64,000 nt of DNA from Hyperoodon ampullatus (lineage: Eukaryota; Chordata; Mammalia; Artiodactyla; Ziphiidae): assembly GCA_949752795.1 (NCBI GenBank), contig OX457068.1, forward strand, positions 62,561,582 through 62,625,581, given 5' to 3'. Both the position numbers and the translations under genes were made by a program. The notes under the pieces were generated by a model. That model was not told where the DNA came from. It did no database searches and saw only the letters and a program-made list of their open reading frames with translations. Below are positions 1 through 12,400 of this stretch, piece after piece. The stretch's first letter is position 1. Each line of letters starts with the position of its first letter.

Positions 1-345
1 TACATTAATGAGGAAAGAAAGTCAAGATAGAGAATCCCCATTGCTCTGGCTCCTATGTCAATATAAAATGGGAAACTTGAGACAAAGTGCAAAATTAAAA
101 CCATTTATTAAAGCTGGGCTATGTGCAAGCTGGTCAACCTTATGCATGTAAGAACCAGGGAGGAAACTACAATCACAAGAGAAAGGAAGGAAGCCTCGCC
201 ACGGTGACGTAATCATCTCTGTATAGTACAGCCAGGCATGGGGAACCTGAATCAGGAGCCTGCACGAGACAAGACTTAATGCTAAGTTCCTGTGTTTGAG
301 CTTGCCCCTACCACATTTTACATATGACAAAACGAATTAGTCTAC
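1..345. other. EPG5 intron 8 (partial), nothing recognised
   Basis: AT-rich unique sequence downstream of the exon 8 donor. No repeat, exon or RNA gene is recognisable. Confidence 0.6.
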
Positions 346-460
346 CTTTTGCTTTAAACCCAAGGAGATGTTGAAAGAGTTCATGAAACGGGAACTGTGA
401 TAGAAGAATAACCAAGTCATCTTCATTAAGGAGAATCCAACTAGTCTCAGGGTCTTCATC
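346..460 (-). CDS. EPG5: EPG5 coding exon 8 (carries second LIR-like motif)
   Basis: 115 bp, phase 0 in and phase 1 out, acceptor CTCCCTTAG, donor GTAGAC. It encodes [16 protein letters not shown] and on to [10 protein letters not shown] plus the first base of a Gly codon. WILL at bases 428-439 (residues 569-572), flanked by acidic residues on both sides, is a second LIR core. Exon 9 is not in bases 1-345. Confidence 0.92.
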
Positions 461-3400
461 CTAAGGGAGAAGATGCAGAATCATGTCAGCTGATTTGACC
501 AGATGACACCATGGTCTAGAGTTACAGGAGCTGAATTACCACAGATCTCAGTGGTACACGTGTGGTATTCTCATGAGTCCTCATGGACTTCTCCTCCAGG
601 ACAGAGATTTATACTGTCAGTTCTATTAGATAACCTGTGAATCCCTTAAAATGGCAAGCATAATTTTATGTGTATCTGAGTCATATCCATTCTTCAGTGG
701 CTGAAACTGCTCTCAATTAAATTTCCATCCCAAAGAAGATGAAAAATAATTCCTCTAGAATAGGGATCTTACTATAAATCTCAGTGATTTGACAACATCA
801 ATTAAAGAACCATTCACTAAGAGTCCAAGTTATTTTATCTACAAGGCTCTTCTTGCCCCCAAATTAAGGTCTACTGCCATACTCAACTGACTTACCAAGA
901 AGCAATTAGCATTTGCTATGGATAACCAAAGTTCTGTTGTCAATTAGTGTTGCTGAAACCAGGATAAAAATGACAGTGGTCATACACAGGGATCACATAA
1001 GGGAAACAGCTGGAGTTTTCTGTTTGATACAGAGCACTGAAGTCTCCTTAGAAACCAAACTGATTTGTGTCCTAAGATATGCTACATTCAAAAGGGAATA
1101 CCATAAAAAGACGCAGAGATTCTAAAGAATTATCACCTCAGTTTCAACAAGGGACTAATGCAATTCATTCATAATTTCCTGAAGCCACTCATTTTTACCC
1201 TCTTACATGTCCTAAATGGCTAGCAAACAAGAGCCTCAGAAATTCTACCTTGAGCAGTCCTCAGCTCCAGCTGTACATCTGGGTGTGGGCCGGGGCGAGG
1301 TTTTTAAGTTGCCCAGGTGGTTCTGATATACAGCCGGTGTCAAGAAACCACTGACATGGACGATTCACAGTGCCTTCCACCCATGGCCTTTTCTGAGTCA
1401 ACAGCACTCCCAGCATTCCCTCCCCAGGCTCTTGAATCCACTCAACATCCAGTGAGTGCTAACCAGGAGCCAGACACAATTCCAGAGTCCTTAACGATTA
1501 CCTGTCTTTAGGATTAAACGCAGGAAACCTACCAGAAAAAAAGACTCCTCTCTTAGGAGAAACCAGTCTTGGAAGAAAAAAAAAAAAAAAAACCTGCTCC
1601 ATCACAATCTTTAAAGAGCAATTTGGGACTTCCCTGGCAACCCAGGGGTTAAGACTTGGCACTTCCAATGCAGTGATGCAGAGGACACAGGTTCAATCCT
1701 TGGTCGGGGAACTAAGATCCCACATGCCGTGTGGCAAGGCCAAAAAAAAACCAATTTGCACCAGCTCCTGAGAAGCTGCCTCCAGATGACTGTTCAATCT
1801 CTAGCAAAGAAGTCTGCATGGCCACGTCATTCACCATCATCTCACCACCTCCTGCAAGTCCCAGGAAGAGCACAATGAGTGGGAAGGGGCTCCTACTTCT
1901 GAATGAACACCTGGGTAAATACACAGACATGATCCCACAGCTGCCATGCTGTCATTCTAAGGAGTGTCCACTGCAAACTTTCAACTCCTTTTGAAGAGAA
2001 GGGGTTTCAGTAAATTTAGTCCCTGGCCAACCTTGGACAAACATATCAAATCAGGATTTGGACCATAAAAACGCATTAGATAGGGCTGATAACTAGCTGG
2101 AAAAAAAAATGCCTTACCAATACACTAACCACGTATATAGTAAAAAGAAAAGTCAATAAATGTTATCTTGAGAAACTGGGGGGTTTTTTGTTTGTTTTGT
2201 GGGGCTTTTTCATTTGTTTGTTTTGGCCAATGTTGTGCAGCATGTGGGATCTTAGCTCCCTGACCAGGGATCGAACCCGGGCCCCCTGCAGTGGAAGCGC
2301 AGAGTCCCAACCACTGGACCGCCAGGGAATTCCCAAGGAACTGGGTTTTGATCATTAAATTCTCACCAGAAACAGAAAATTATCTTCCATCTTTCAAATG
2401 AGAAGATCTAGATAAGAAGTTTGTAAGCGTTAAGGCAGAACCTTGGTAAGATACAGCTCTTTGTTATGCAGACTCAGAGTATCTGTAGGTGAGACCTCAA
2501 GCCCAGAAAACTGTTGCTGCATAAAATAAAATCCTAATAGAAAGTGTACGTAATATGTAAACACTTCCAGGTTCCAGACTCTCCCAGCTGCACAGGGAGA
2601 TGGTCTAGAGAAGGGTGGCAGCAGAGACACTGGCTCAGAGCACAGGCTCTGCGTTTAATGACGTGTGATTTGGGACAAATTCCCTCAACCCCACCCGCGC
2701 CTGTTTCCTCATCTCTAAAAGGGGGATGAAAACAGTACTTGCCTCGTGGGGCTGTTGGGAGAATTAAATGGGCTAATACGTAAGAAGTGCTTAGAACGAT
2801 ACTTGGCACGTAAAAAGAGCTCAGAAATGATTAATCAAAATGCTGTCGACATGACAACTTACCTCTTCTCCTCCCTCATCTACTAGTGTCCACGTCCCGG
2901 ATGCAGGCCCCGAGGAGGATGGATTCCGCTCACTGGGCTTCATGTGGCACAGGAACTCGGCTCGATTTCTAAAGGACGAGGGAAATCACTCCAATCACCT
3001 AAACGTAAACACAGGAAGCCCACTGCGTGCATTCTGGATCATCTACTCGTGCTGAGGAAGAGTCAGACATCAACTCAATCTTCAAATGGTTTGAATTAGT
3101 AAATAAGAAATAATAACTGGCTAAAACTCAAGGAGACCAAAGCTTCGCTAATCGTGGTGTAGAGACCACAGCCATTCTGGGCCAATAATGATGAGGAACC
3201 GCAGAGAAGCAGTTATGCCAGCACAGTGCCCGCCCACAGCGGGGCCTCGGTACACCCAGGACCACACAGTACCTGAACTCTAACCGGCTCACAAAGTGTT
3301 CAGGAAACATGCTTTACTGAATTAAAAAGGATAATCTGCAGGTAATGGAGAAGCTGGTTTAGGGGGAAAAGTACACCTAAACACCACGGGTAGGAGCAGC

Positions 3401-6400
3401 CCCTATATCCAGGCGGTGAGAGGGAGGAATCTGGGGGAATTCCTGCCAGCCAGGCTTTCACAAGGTGCTGGCTGGACCTGACGAGTCAGTGTAACCAGAG
3501 ACGTTTCTCCTCTCAGACCACCACCCCGTTCTCAGCTCTCTGCTCCTTCCTCTCTGGCCTAACCCTGAAAATTCATCCATTCCCTCCTTTCACCAGAAGC
3601 TCTCCTCCAAGACTTCCCATTTCCAACCTGAGGGGCTCCAGTCCTGCAGCTCCACATGTCCACTGATAGCTCTCACTCGTATGTGTCCACCTGCAAACCC
3701 CAATGACCTCAAATTTTCCTCCTTACCCAACGGCTCTCCTTTCTGTCTTTTCGGTCTGTTGGGGCTGCCAACACCCTCTCAGTCACTCAGACTCAGAGTC
3801 TACAGAGTTCGGTCTGAGCCACCCTTGGCCACATTTTCTTATTTAATCAGCTACTTAATCCTCTCCTGGGAAGATGACCTTCCCGTTCCCCACTTTCTCC
3901 TTCCCACTACCGACACCAATTCAGGCTGGGGGCAGACAGGCTTTCCTAGATCAAGAGCCAGTGGTAGTAACACAGTTCAAGGTCACCTATACACACCTCT
4001 GCCTTCTCCCCCCACTTAAGGATGTGCCCCCTTGATGCTGGATTCGGTTCCAGAGCCAGGAGAGCCAGATGTCTGCAACCGTAGACAATTCAATGCAAGA
4101 AATGAAGCAAAAGCGCATCTCCTTCTGCCTCCAGTCCATCCTAATCTTCCTTAAATACAACTTTTACCCTTCTTCAAAAACCCTCAATCGCTACACAGGC
4201 CAGACCATCTCAAATATTCGTCTTAATTTCAAGGTCTTCATAATCAGACTCACCCTAGTTGGTCATCTTTATTATCACCCCCACACACACCCCTTCACTC
4301 CAGCCAAGCTGCTCTCCGAACTGCCCCCCGCACAGCTATCCTTCCCTGTACTGTGGGCCACTGCTCACTGTTCTCCCACCTACAGTGCCCTCCCTACTCC
4401 TCTCCTGCTGAAATCAGTTCCATTCTTCAAACCCAGCTCATCCACCTGGAACCCTCTGACTACTCCACTCTACCCTCTTTACTCTCTTCATTTCTATTGC
4501 ATCAATCATAGCTTCACACAATTTAGCACTCGAATCTCTTTGACTGTGCTTTTTTTCCCTCTGCCACTAAATCTCTCCTTCTAAGGAAGAGATCATCCTT
4601 TTTTTCTCCCCACAGCACCACAATGACATACATGACAGGAGTCGCAAATCCACTAAAAAGGAGGACCCAAAAAAGTTAATCAGTTAAAAAAAAAAGCAGT
4701 TAAAAGGGTCACTTTGGGACAAAGGGTATTAAACCCAAAGAAAACCTGCAATGTTAAATTTTGGAATGCTGACTCTTCCCTTAGCAATTGTTTGGATCGG
4801 GGTAGTTTAGGAAGCCAATTGTTTGATAGAACATTTTCATTTCTACTTCACGAAGCTCTTCCACACTTACTTGACAGGAGACATTAGCAGGGCAAGGGAC
4901 TGCATAAAATGAAAGACCCCTGATGGGTTATTCAACACTTTGATCTGAAATCAGAAAAGGAAAAGGCATACTGTAGAAAACCAACAAGGAACAACCCAAG
5001 TATCCATAATCTTAGTTCACCAGAATTTTGACAAAAGGGAGCTGTTAAGAAAACAAAGATGGAACTGGCACCTCATCCACAAGAGTGAGAACACCTGTGG
5101 GTCACCTGGCAGTACTGACTGGGCTGTACTCAGAGAACAGAGGTAGCTGAGCCATTTATATCAATTACCTGAAACAATATGGGCGGGAGGAGTATACTGC
5201 TATCTTAATCCAAAGATAAATAAAAACAAAAAATCTTCCTTCTACCTAGAAAGATTCAAATTTCTTGCCACCAGAAATACTAAAGAAAAGGTAACATGGA
5301 GAATGACCTGGCATACATCTAGCTCTTACCCACCCATCTGAGGGGTTGCTATGAGTAACAACACAACCCAAAGGCAAGCAGCAGAGATGCCTAAATTGAT
5401 CACAGAGACCTGAGATCTCTGCTAGTATTAAAGAACTTTGAGATGCTTGTGGCTTCTTTTTTATCTGTACCAACTGTAGTGTGAGATGGATTAATTTAGG
5501 ACGTTGTGTTGAATATTACAGAAAAAAGTCCTAGCAAGCCTTACTGCACAGAAATTTTACAGAATTAAATACTACTAAACCTACCAAGCCAGACTACAAC
5601 TGAACTTTTGCAATTCCATCAGTTTTCATCAGTTTTGGGTGGTCCAAGAAGTTGCAGCATAATAACTCCTACGAATACAGACTGGATATATCCCAATAAT
5701 TTTATTTTAAATATCAATATTTTTAAAGTAGGCTTATTTTTTAAAGCAACTTCTTCAGGAAAAATGTTTAACAAAATCACCTCCCATTCTCTTCAACATT
5801 AGAAGGCCATTCATCATACCTGGATGAAAGGAACAGCCCATTTACTAACACCAGCTGGGCATCGAAGAATATGGTTTAGAAGGAAGAGGTGATCTCCAGG
5901 ACAGCCAACTCTTTGTAACACTGATACCTAAACAATAAAGGATGTATAGTTTTACTATTTACAAAGACGAATGTTTTTAAGGGTCTAATGAAATCACTTA
6001 TCTGCTATTTAAATACATGTGATCTTTCAAAAGAGTAACCAGACATAAGATATACCACTGACTGGTTGAGTTTCTACCACAGAGGTACACAGAGGCCTAT
6101 GAACCTAAGAGCACTCTGATAAAAATATCGTAAGTAGTTTCTCTGCAAACCCAATTTTTATTATCTGGCAAATTACAAATCACTAATGTTCCTGGCCACA
6201 CGTGAATAGATATAAGTCAAGTAATTTAATCTATTCCCAGTTTGTAATAGTTTCTCAAATCCAAGTAAGTATGCTTAGAACCTCAGCCCATATCTAAGAA
6301 TGCTAGCATGAACCTAAAAAAAGCACCCAAGGCAGCTCCATTGAGAAACATAACCAGTAAATGAACAACCTCTCCCCCAGTAACACACCTGATATCTTTC

Positions 6401-9400
6401 CTAAAGTTCCCACATCCTGATTCCTTCCTTATTTTTCCCTTAAAATTTTTTTTAAAGTATAACTAAGTACAGCATTAAACATAAGATGATAAAAAAGTGA
6501 TATGAACAACTTTTAGCTCACATACCTATATTCTGAATATACATCTAGTCTTAAATTTAGCATGCTTCCCACATTTCCATTTCCTTCTAAGTCGAAGGCC
6601 AAAGATCATTTAACATAAACTTTATCAGAGAGAAAAGCACTGTGTGCTTAATAATGCACTAGATACGGATAACTTATTTCCACATGTCAAGAGCAAAGAA
6701 AACGTCACTAACATATTAAACAAATTAGCTGAAGAAGCTATTAAAGAAAAACCTATAAGGAAACAGGAGATAATTCTTAAATTATCAGGGAAATACAGGA
6801 CAGTATACTATATCTATTTCCTTACCAATTTCTGCAGCCAGAGAAGAATATCATCATGGAACTGAGTATCTTCATTAACTCTCCTGGTGAACATGAATAA
6901 GACACTAATGCACTCCTTTAGCTGACACAGATCAGAGGGAATGCTTTCTACCTGTTTAGAAGCTATAAATTAAAAAGAGGATTAAATGAGTCCCATATAA
7001 ATGGTATTTGTGGGAGAATTTTTAGTGTCTCTACTTAAAATAAATAAATAAATAAACTATTTAAAATATTTAATTCAGATGAAAACCCAAGGAGAAAAGT
7101 TACATCAAAATATCTGAGTTTCTACTAAATATGTAAACCGAAAAAAGTATTTAACTTCGTGAAGTATTTCAAAGCAAGAAAAAATTAACTTCATCAAAAT
7201 TTTTTATTTAAAAATCAGCAAATCTCTGGCCTAGCCCCAGCTCTCTGATTAGTTACGAAAACGATAAGGGAGAAGGATTTTTTTATTTTAAATGATCCTA
7301 ATATTTCTCCAAGAAATAAAAATTGCATAAGTAATACTTATCATATAGTAAAGGCTAATTTCTTTTTTTTTTTAATAAATAAATTTATTTATTTATTTAT
7401 TTTTGGCTGCGTTGGGTCTTTGTTGCTGCGCATGGGCTCTCTCTAGTTGCAGCAAGTGGGGGCTGCTCTTCATTGCGGTGCCTGGGCTTCTCATTGCGGT
7501 GGCTTCTCTTGTGGAGCACGGGCTCTAGGCGCATGGGCTTCAGTAGTTGTGGCATGCAGGCCTGAGTAGTTGTGGCTCATGGGGTCTAGAGAGCAGGCTC
7601 AGTAGTTGTGGCACATGGGCTTAGCTACTCCGTGGCATGTGGGATCTTCCCGGACCAGGGCTAGAACCTGTGTCTCCTGCATTGGCAGGAGGATTCTTAA
7701 TCACCGAGCCACCAAGAAAGCCCAAGGCTAATTTATTAAAACCCAAAATACGATGAAAAATTCAGAACATTATAAATGCTCTGATGAAAATTAAACACCC
7801 CAACAAAATGGACAAGCAAAAATAAAGTGCAATAGACAGAGAATGAAAAAGTATTGTGATTATTAGTTTTAGAATCAAAAACTATATTTGGACTTGAATT
7901 GGTAACGAGCACATAAATTAGGACAGTAAGACATTAATGATAAAAAGCAAACTTTTGGCTTCCTAGAGAAGGAGAGAATGACAACCCATGGGGTAGGGAG
8001 ACCTGGCACTGCTCCCAAGAAATGTTATTAAGGCAGATCTCAGTCCTGTACTGGGGGAGGTAAGGTAAAACAGCAAGCACAAATTATCCCTTATAATATC
8101 AGCACACAATAGATTCAACCAGATTGTACCCCTCAATGCTTTTTATGTTTTAGACCACAAGAAAGAGTGAGACTTTCATTACTTACACACCTTGGCCTTC
8201 CTGATGAATTGCTAAAGATCTCAGAACAGCCACACTATTGAGTAACGTGTAGATGTAAGACTCCACTTGCAACCGTGAGAGCACAGAAGTGTAAGAATGC
8301 AGCGCCAAGGTCTGGTGGAGGTGCTCAGATTTGGCATCAAACAGTTTTTTTAGCTCTCCCAGTGCATTTTCATTCATCTCCACTCTCTGGTAGCGATGAT
8401 GGCCTGAAACTTTCACTTGATCAGCACAGATACCCTAGCAGTGGGCAAAAGGTAAGATATGAAGCCAGTTACTCTTTGCTCTTGAAGCCTGTATACAATA
8501 CACAGGCTTCAGTACCATCTTCAAAGAGCTTACAAATCACAGTGAGGGAACAATACTACCACATAGAAAACAATAAAGCTACTATACAACCAGGTACCAA
8601 TCACAAAAGCATCACAAGTTCAGAGACGAGAAGAGAAACCCTAAAATGCAGTAGGTGGGGAAAGGTGCAAGAAAACAATAGAGCTTGTCTCTAAGACCCT
8701 CATGATAGATGACCTTACCTACTACTTTATAAACACTGAGGTCAATGTGATATCCCCTCAACTTCAAGAGACCTCAAAACATCTCTGTACTGACCCTCAC
8801 CATTCTTTGTGATTCTGCTCAAAACAAACCCCTCCTTTCCAATATTAACCCTCCAACTGTTTTCTTGATTCTATTCTCTCTTTTTCAGTATTTTCAAGTT
8901 TCCCTCTCCACAGGCTCCTTCCTGTCTACAAAGAGATACACAGGTCTCCAAGGAATGAGGATTAGGGTTGGGGGAAATCACACGTTTCTCCCTGACATCT
9001 CCTCCGTCTTCCCTTCACTGCTAAACTTGTCAAGAGTGGCCTTCTCTTCCTCGCCATCCCTCCCAGGCCACTATGCAATGGCTTTCCTGATGGCACCTTG
9101 GCCTCCATAGGGTCACATCTTATTGCCTTCCCTATTTTCTCATTTCCTCTTGACCTTGTTCCATGGATCATCCTCCCCTTGACACTCTCTACCCATTAGA
9201 TGTTCCTGGCTTTATGCCCAAGGTCACAAGCTAAATGGCCCACGGGCTGAATCTGACCTGGAGACATGACCTGCTTTGGCATCTACTGTGCATGAGTGAG
9301 TGAGAGAATGTATGTGTGTGTGCGCGTGCGCGTGTGTGTGTATTTAGTTGCCAACATTTACAAATCAGGATCCCTCACATAAAAATCCAGATTTCTAGCT

Positions 9401-12400
9401 TCTCGTAGAAAAACATAAGATGTGGCAATGCTGAACCAATATAACCTCACAGCAACAATCAACTATAACACAAGAGCAGCTCCCCATGATGGACCAGGCA
9501 TGAGCTTACCCAGTGATCACCGTCCCACTCAACCCGTTTCACTTCTCCAGGTCACCTGCCTGGCCCCTGTGGGCACATGACACTGTGACTCCTGCACTCA
9601 ATTACTATGGGCTAAGACAGGGTCAGTGCGGGTAAACGGAGCAGACTCCAGACCTCAATGGCATCACAGGAAGAGCAGCTCCACTGCAAATTCCCCAGGC
9701 TCCTGCAAGCTTTACAAAACACCAGTCAATATACCTGTACAGGCAACTGTTCCTCCTTGAAGTGCCATAGTCGACTTTTGGCATTTTGGCAATCAGACAT
9801 CAGAGCAAGGAGCTCAGCTTCAGCCAGCAGCAGCTGCTTCCTACAGCGTGAGTAGTTCAAAAGCAACTCATAAAATTCATGCCTGTCCTGATGAGCCATG
9901 CTGTCAAATTCTTCTAAATATGACTCAACATTTTCCAGCCATGAACCAGGCTCAAAGACTTTTAGCTGTTCTTCAGTAAATGGTACTATTTCTGGTTCAG
10001 ATGGGAGCTCCGGGTAGAGTCGCTCATTACGTAGCAAGGGTTTCACTGCCACCAAAGCTGGTATATCCCCAGCAGTTTCAGCTGGCAACTGGGGATACAG
10101 TTTTTTCACTCTAGGTGGCTGAAAAATGTCTTTGGCTTCACAAGAACTCTGCAAGCCAACATTTTGTAGCACCTCTGAAGAGAGACCCAAGGCTTCTTTG
10201 TCTTCTCTCCTATTCTGAGTATCTCCGACCTTCAAATTTTCCACTTCCTGCTGAATATAAGAAACATTAGATTGCAGTGTGCTTTCCAAAGGTCCACATT
10301 GTACCAGTTTATCTTCCTCCATTTCTGTAATGTTCTCGGGGGGTTCTACTGTGGTTCCGACATTGCCTCCAGGATCGACCTTCGGCTTGACTGCATCATC
10401 CCCAGCACAGGCTCTGATCTCCTCTCCCTTCTTTAGACTCTCTGTTTTACATGTCAGGGACTCTTCATTGCTTAGAGTTAAGGAGGTGAGTGGTACATCA
10501 AACATTTCACTCTCGTCTTGTCGACTAGCATCATTCTGGAGCTGGGAATTGGTTAACTCCTTTAGATGGTCTCCTTTGAATTCACAAGGTGGGGTAGGGA
10601 TTTCCAGCTCTCTGGAGGTTTTTGGAAGGGAGACTTCATCAGACTCTTCCCTCTGAAGGGTTTCATATTTCTTCTTTTCCTAAAAACAAGATTTATAAAG
10701 TGAAATAATTTATAATGTAACAATAACTGATGCTTTCAACATGAGGAATTTTTAAATTGTATAAAAAAATCTAAGTTCACTTCATAAGCAGTGTGTTTCA
10801 TATTTCATATTATTCAATTTTGAGAATGCTGAATTTGGGAGATTCACTAGTCTAATCCCTACAGAGGAAGACATGAGAATAAGCAACAAATTATGATTCA
10901 AGAATGGAGAAGGAAAGTCTTAATTAGGCTGTTCTTCATTCTGCTAGAGGTTAAGTAAGAGAGAACAGTCTCCAAGTATCTTAGGCTTCAACAGGTTTGC
11001 ATCCTGACAAACATATCTATTCAAATTTCAGGCAGAAAAAGTCAGGACAACTTGAGCAATGAAATAAATAACTATAGTACTGGATTATAACCTCAGAATA
11101 AAATAAATATCCATGAGTCCATACTCACATAACTAAATATATAAACATATACATATGTTATATGTATCTTTTTTTTCTTAATGGACAAGAAGTGGCACTC
11201 TTCCTTATAGAAGTCCAATTAATAAATGTAGATGGTATGAGAAAAACAGAAAATCACAATTAGAACACCATGGTACTAACTGCCACAGGCAAGAGGCAAG
11301 ATCTACTAAGTAATGAAAGTGAGTGAAAATTTAAGCAGAAGCAGAATATTTGTATAGTCCCAAAGTATCCCCTAAATATTTAGTAATTATAAAGGGAAAA
11401 ATTGTAAGTTTCAGTGGAGAATCCTGGCAGTCAACACCTTAACCAAGTGATCAGGGTTACTATAACCAGCAATACATCCCCATACGATGCTCTGAGAAGG
11501 CTTATCCCCTCTTCAGTACCCTTTCTAATAATGTATAACCTCAATCTAAGCATGAGAAAACACCAGACGAAAACCCAAATTAAGGGAAAGTCTACAAAAT
11601 AACTGAAGTGTTATGATCATCAAAGAAAAGACAAGACTGAGGAACTATCAAAAGACTGGAGAAAACTATTAGAGACATGACAACTGAAAGCAATGTAGGA
11701 TCCTGGATTGGACACTGGAACAGAAAAAGGACATTAGCAAGAAAACTGGTGAAATTCAAAAAAGTTCTATATTTTAGTTAATAGCATTGTACCAATGTTA
11801 ATTTGTTGGTTGTGATAAATGTTCTACAACATAGAATTTACAGTTACGTAACACAAGAAGATGCTGGATGAAAGGCATATGGAACTCTCTGTATTATACC
11901 TGCAACTTATTAAATCCAAAATGAACTCCAAAAAAACCAAAAACCAAAAAAAGTTAACCATTTAAAAAATAAGATAAAATAAATTATGGTTTTTTAATGA
12001 AGTATCTCTGGCATTAACACACAAACTAGACACACAGGAAAGAAGCCTGGATAAAAAAGAAGAAAAAATATGGAAATATTTATTATTTATTTATTTAAAT
12101 AAAATTGTTACATCCAAAGAAACTAAAAAATGACTGACTCACTCAAATACTTCCCTCACTATAAAATTTTTTTTTTAAATGTGGGCTGTTTTTTGGCTGT
12201 GTTGGGTTTTCGTTGCTTCATGTAGGCTTTCTCTAGTTGCTGCGAGCGGGGGCTACTCTTCGCTGTGGTGCGAGGGCTTCTCATTGTGGTGGTTTCTCTT
12301 GTTGAGAAGCACGGGCTCTAGGTGCGCGGGCTTCAGTAGTTGCAGCACGCGGGCTCAGTAGTTGTGTCTCGCAGGCTCTAGAGCACAGGCTCAGTTGTGG

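Larger units (their letters stand above)
461..2862. other. EPG5: EPG5 intron 7
   Basis: 461-1620 is unique sequence with an A-run near 1579. The rest carries two short CHR SINEs and a MIR, listed separately. No coding exon is seen. Confidence 0.6.

Noticed and set aside
4069..4584. 171-codon plus-strand frame in EPG5 intron 6
   Set aside because: Pyrimidine-rich old LINE-like sequence, no good start context, no domain, antisense within an intron.
8181..8190. GTAAGT donor just after EPG5 exon 3 (four bases beyond the chosen donor)
   Set aside because: A better consensus match, but joining it to exon 4 breaks the frame; the GTGTGT donor keeps phase and the human peptide.
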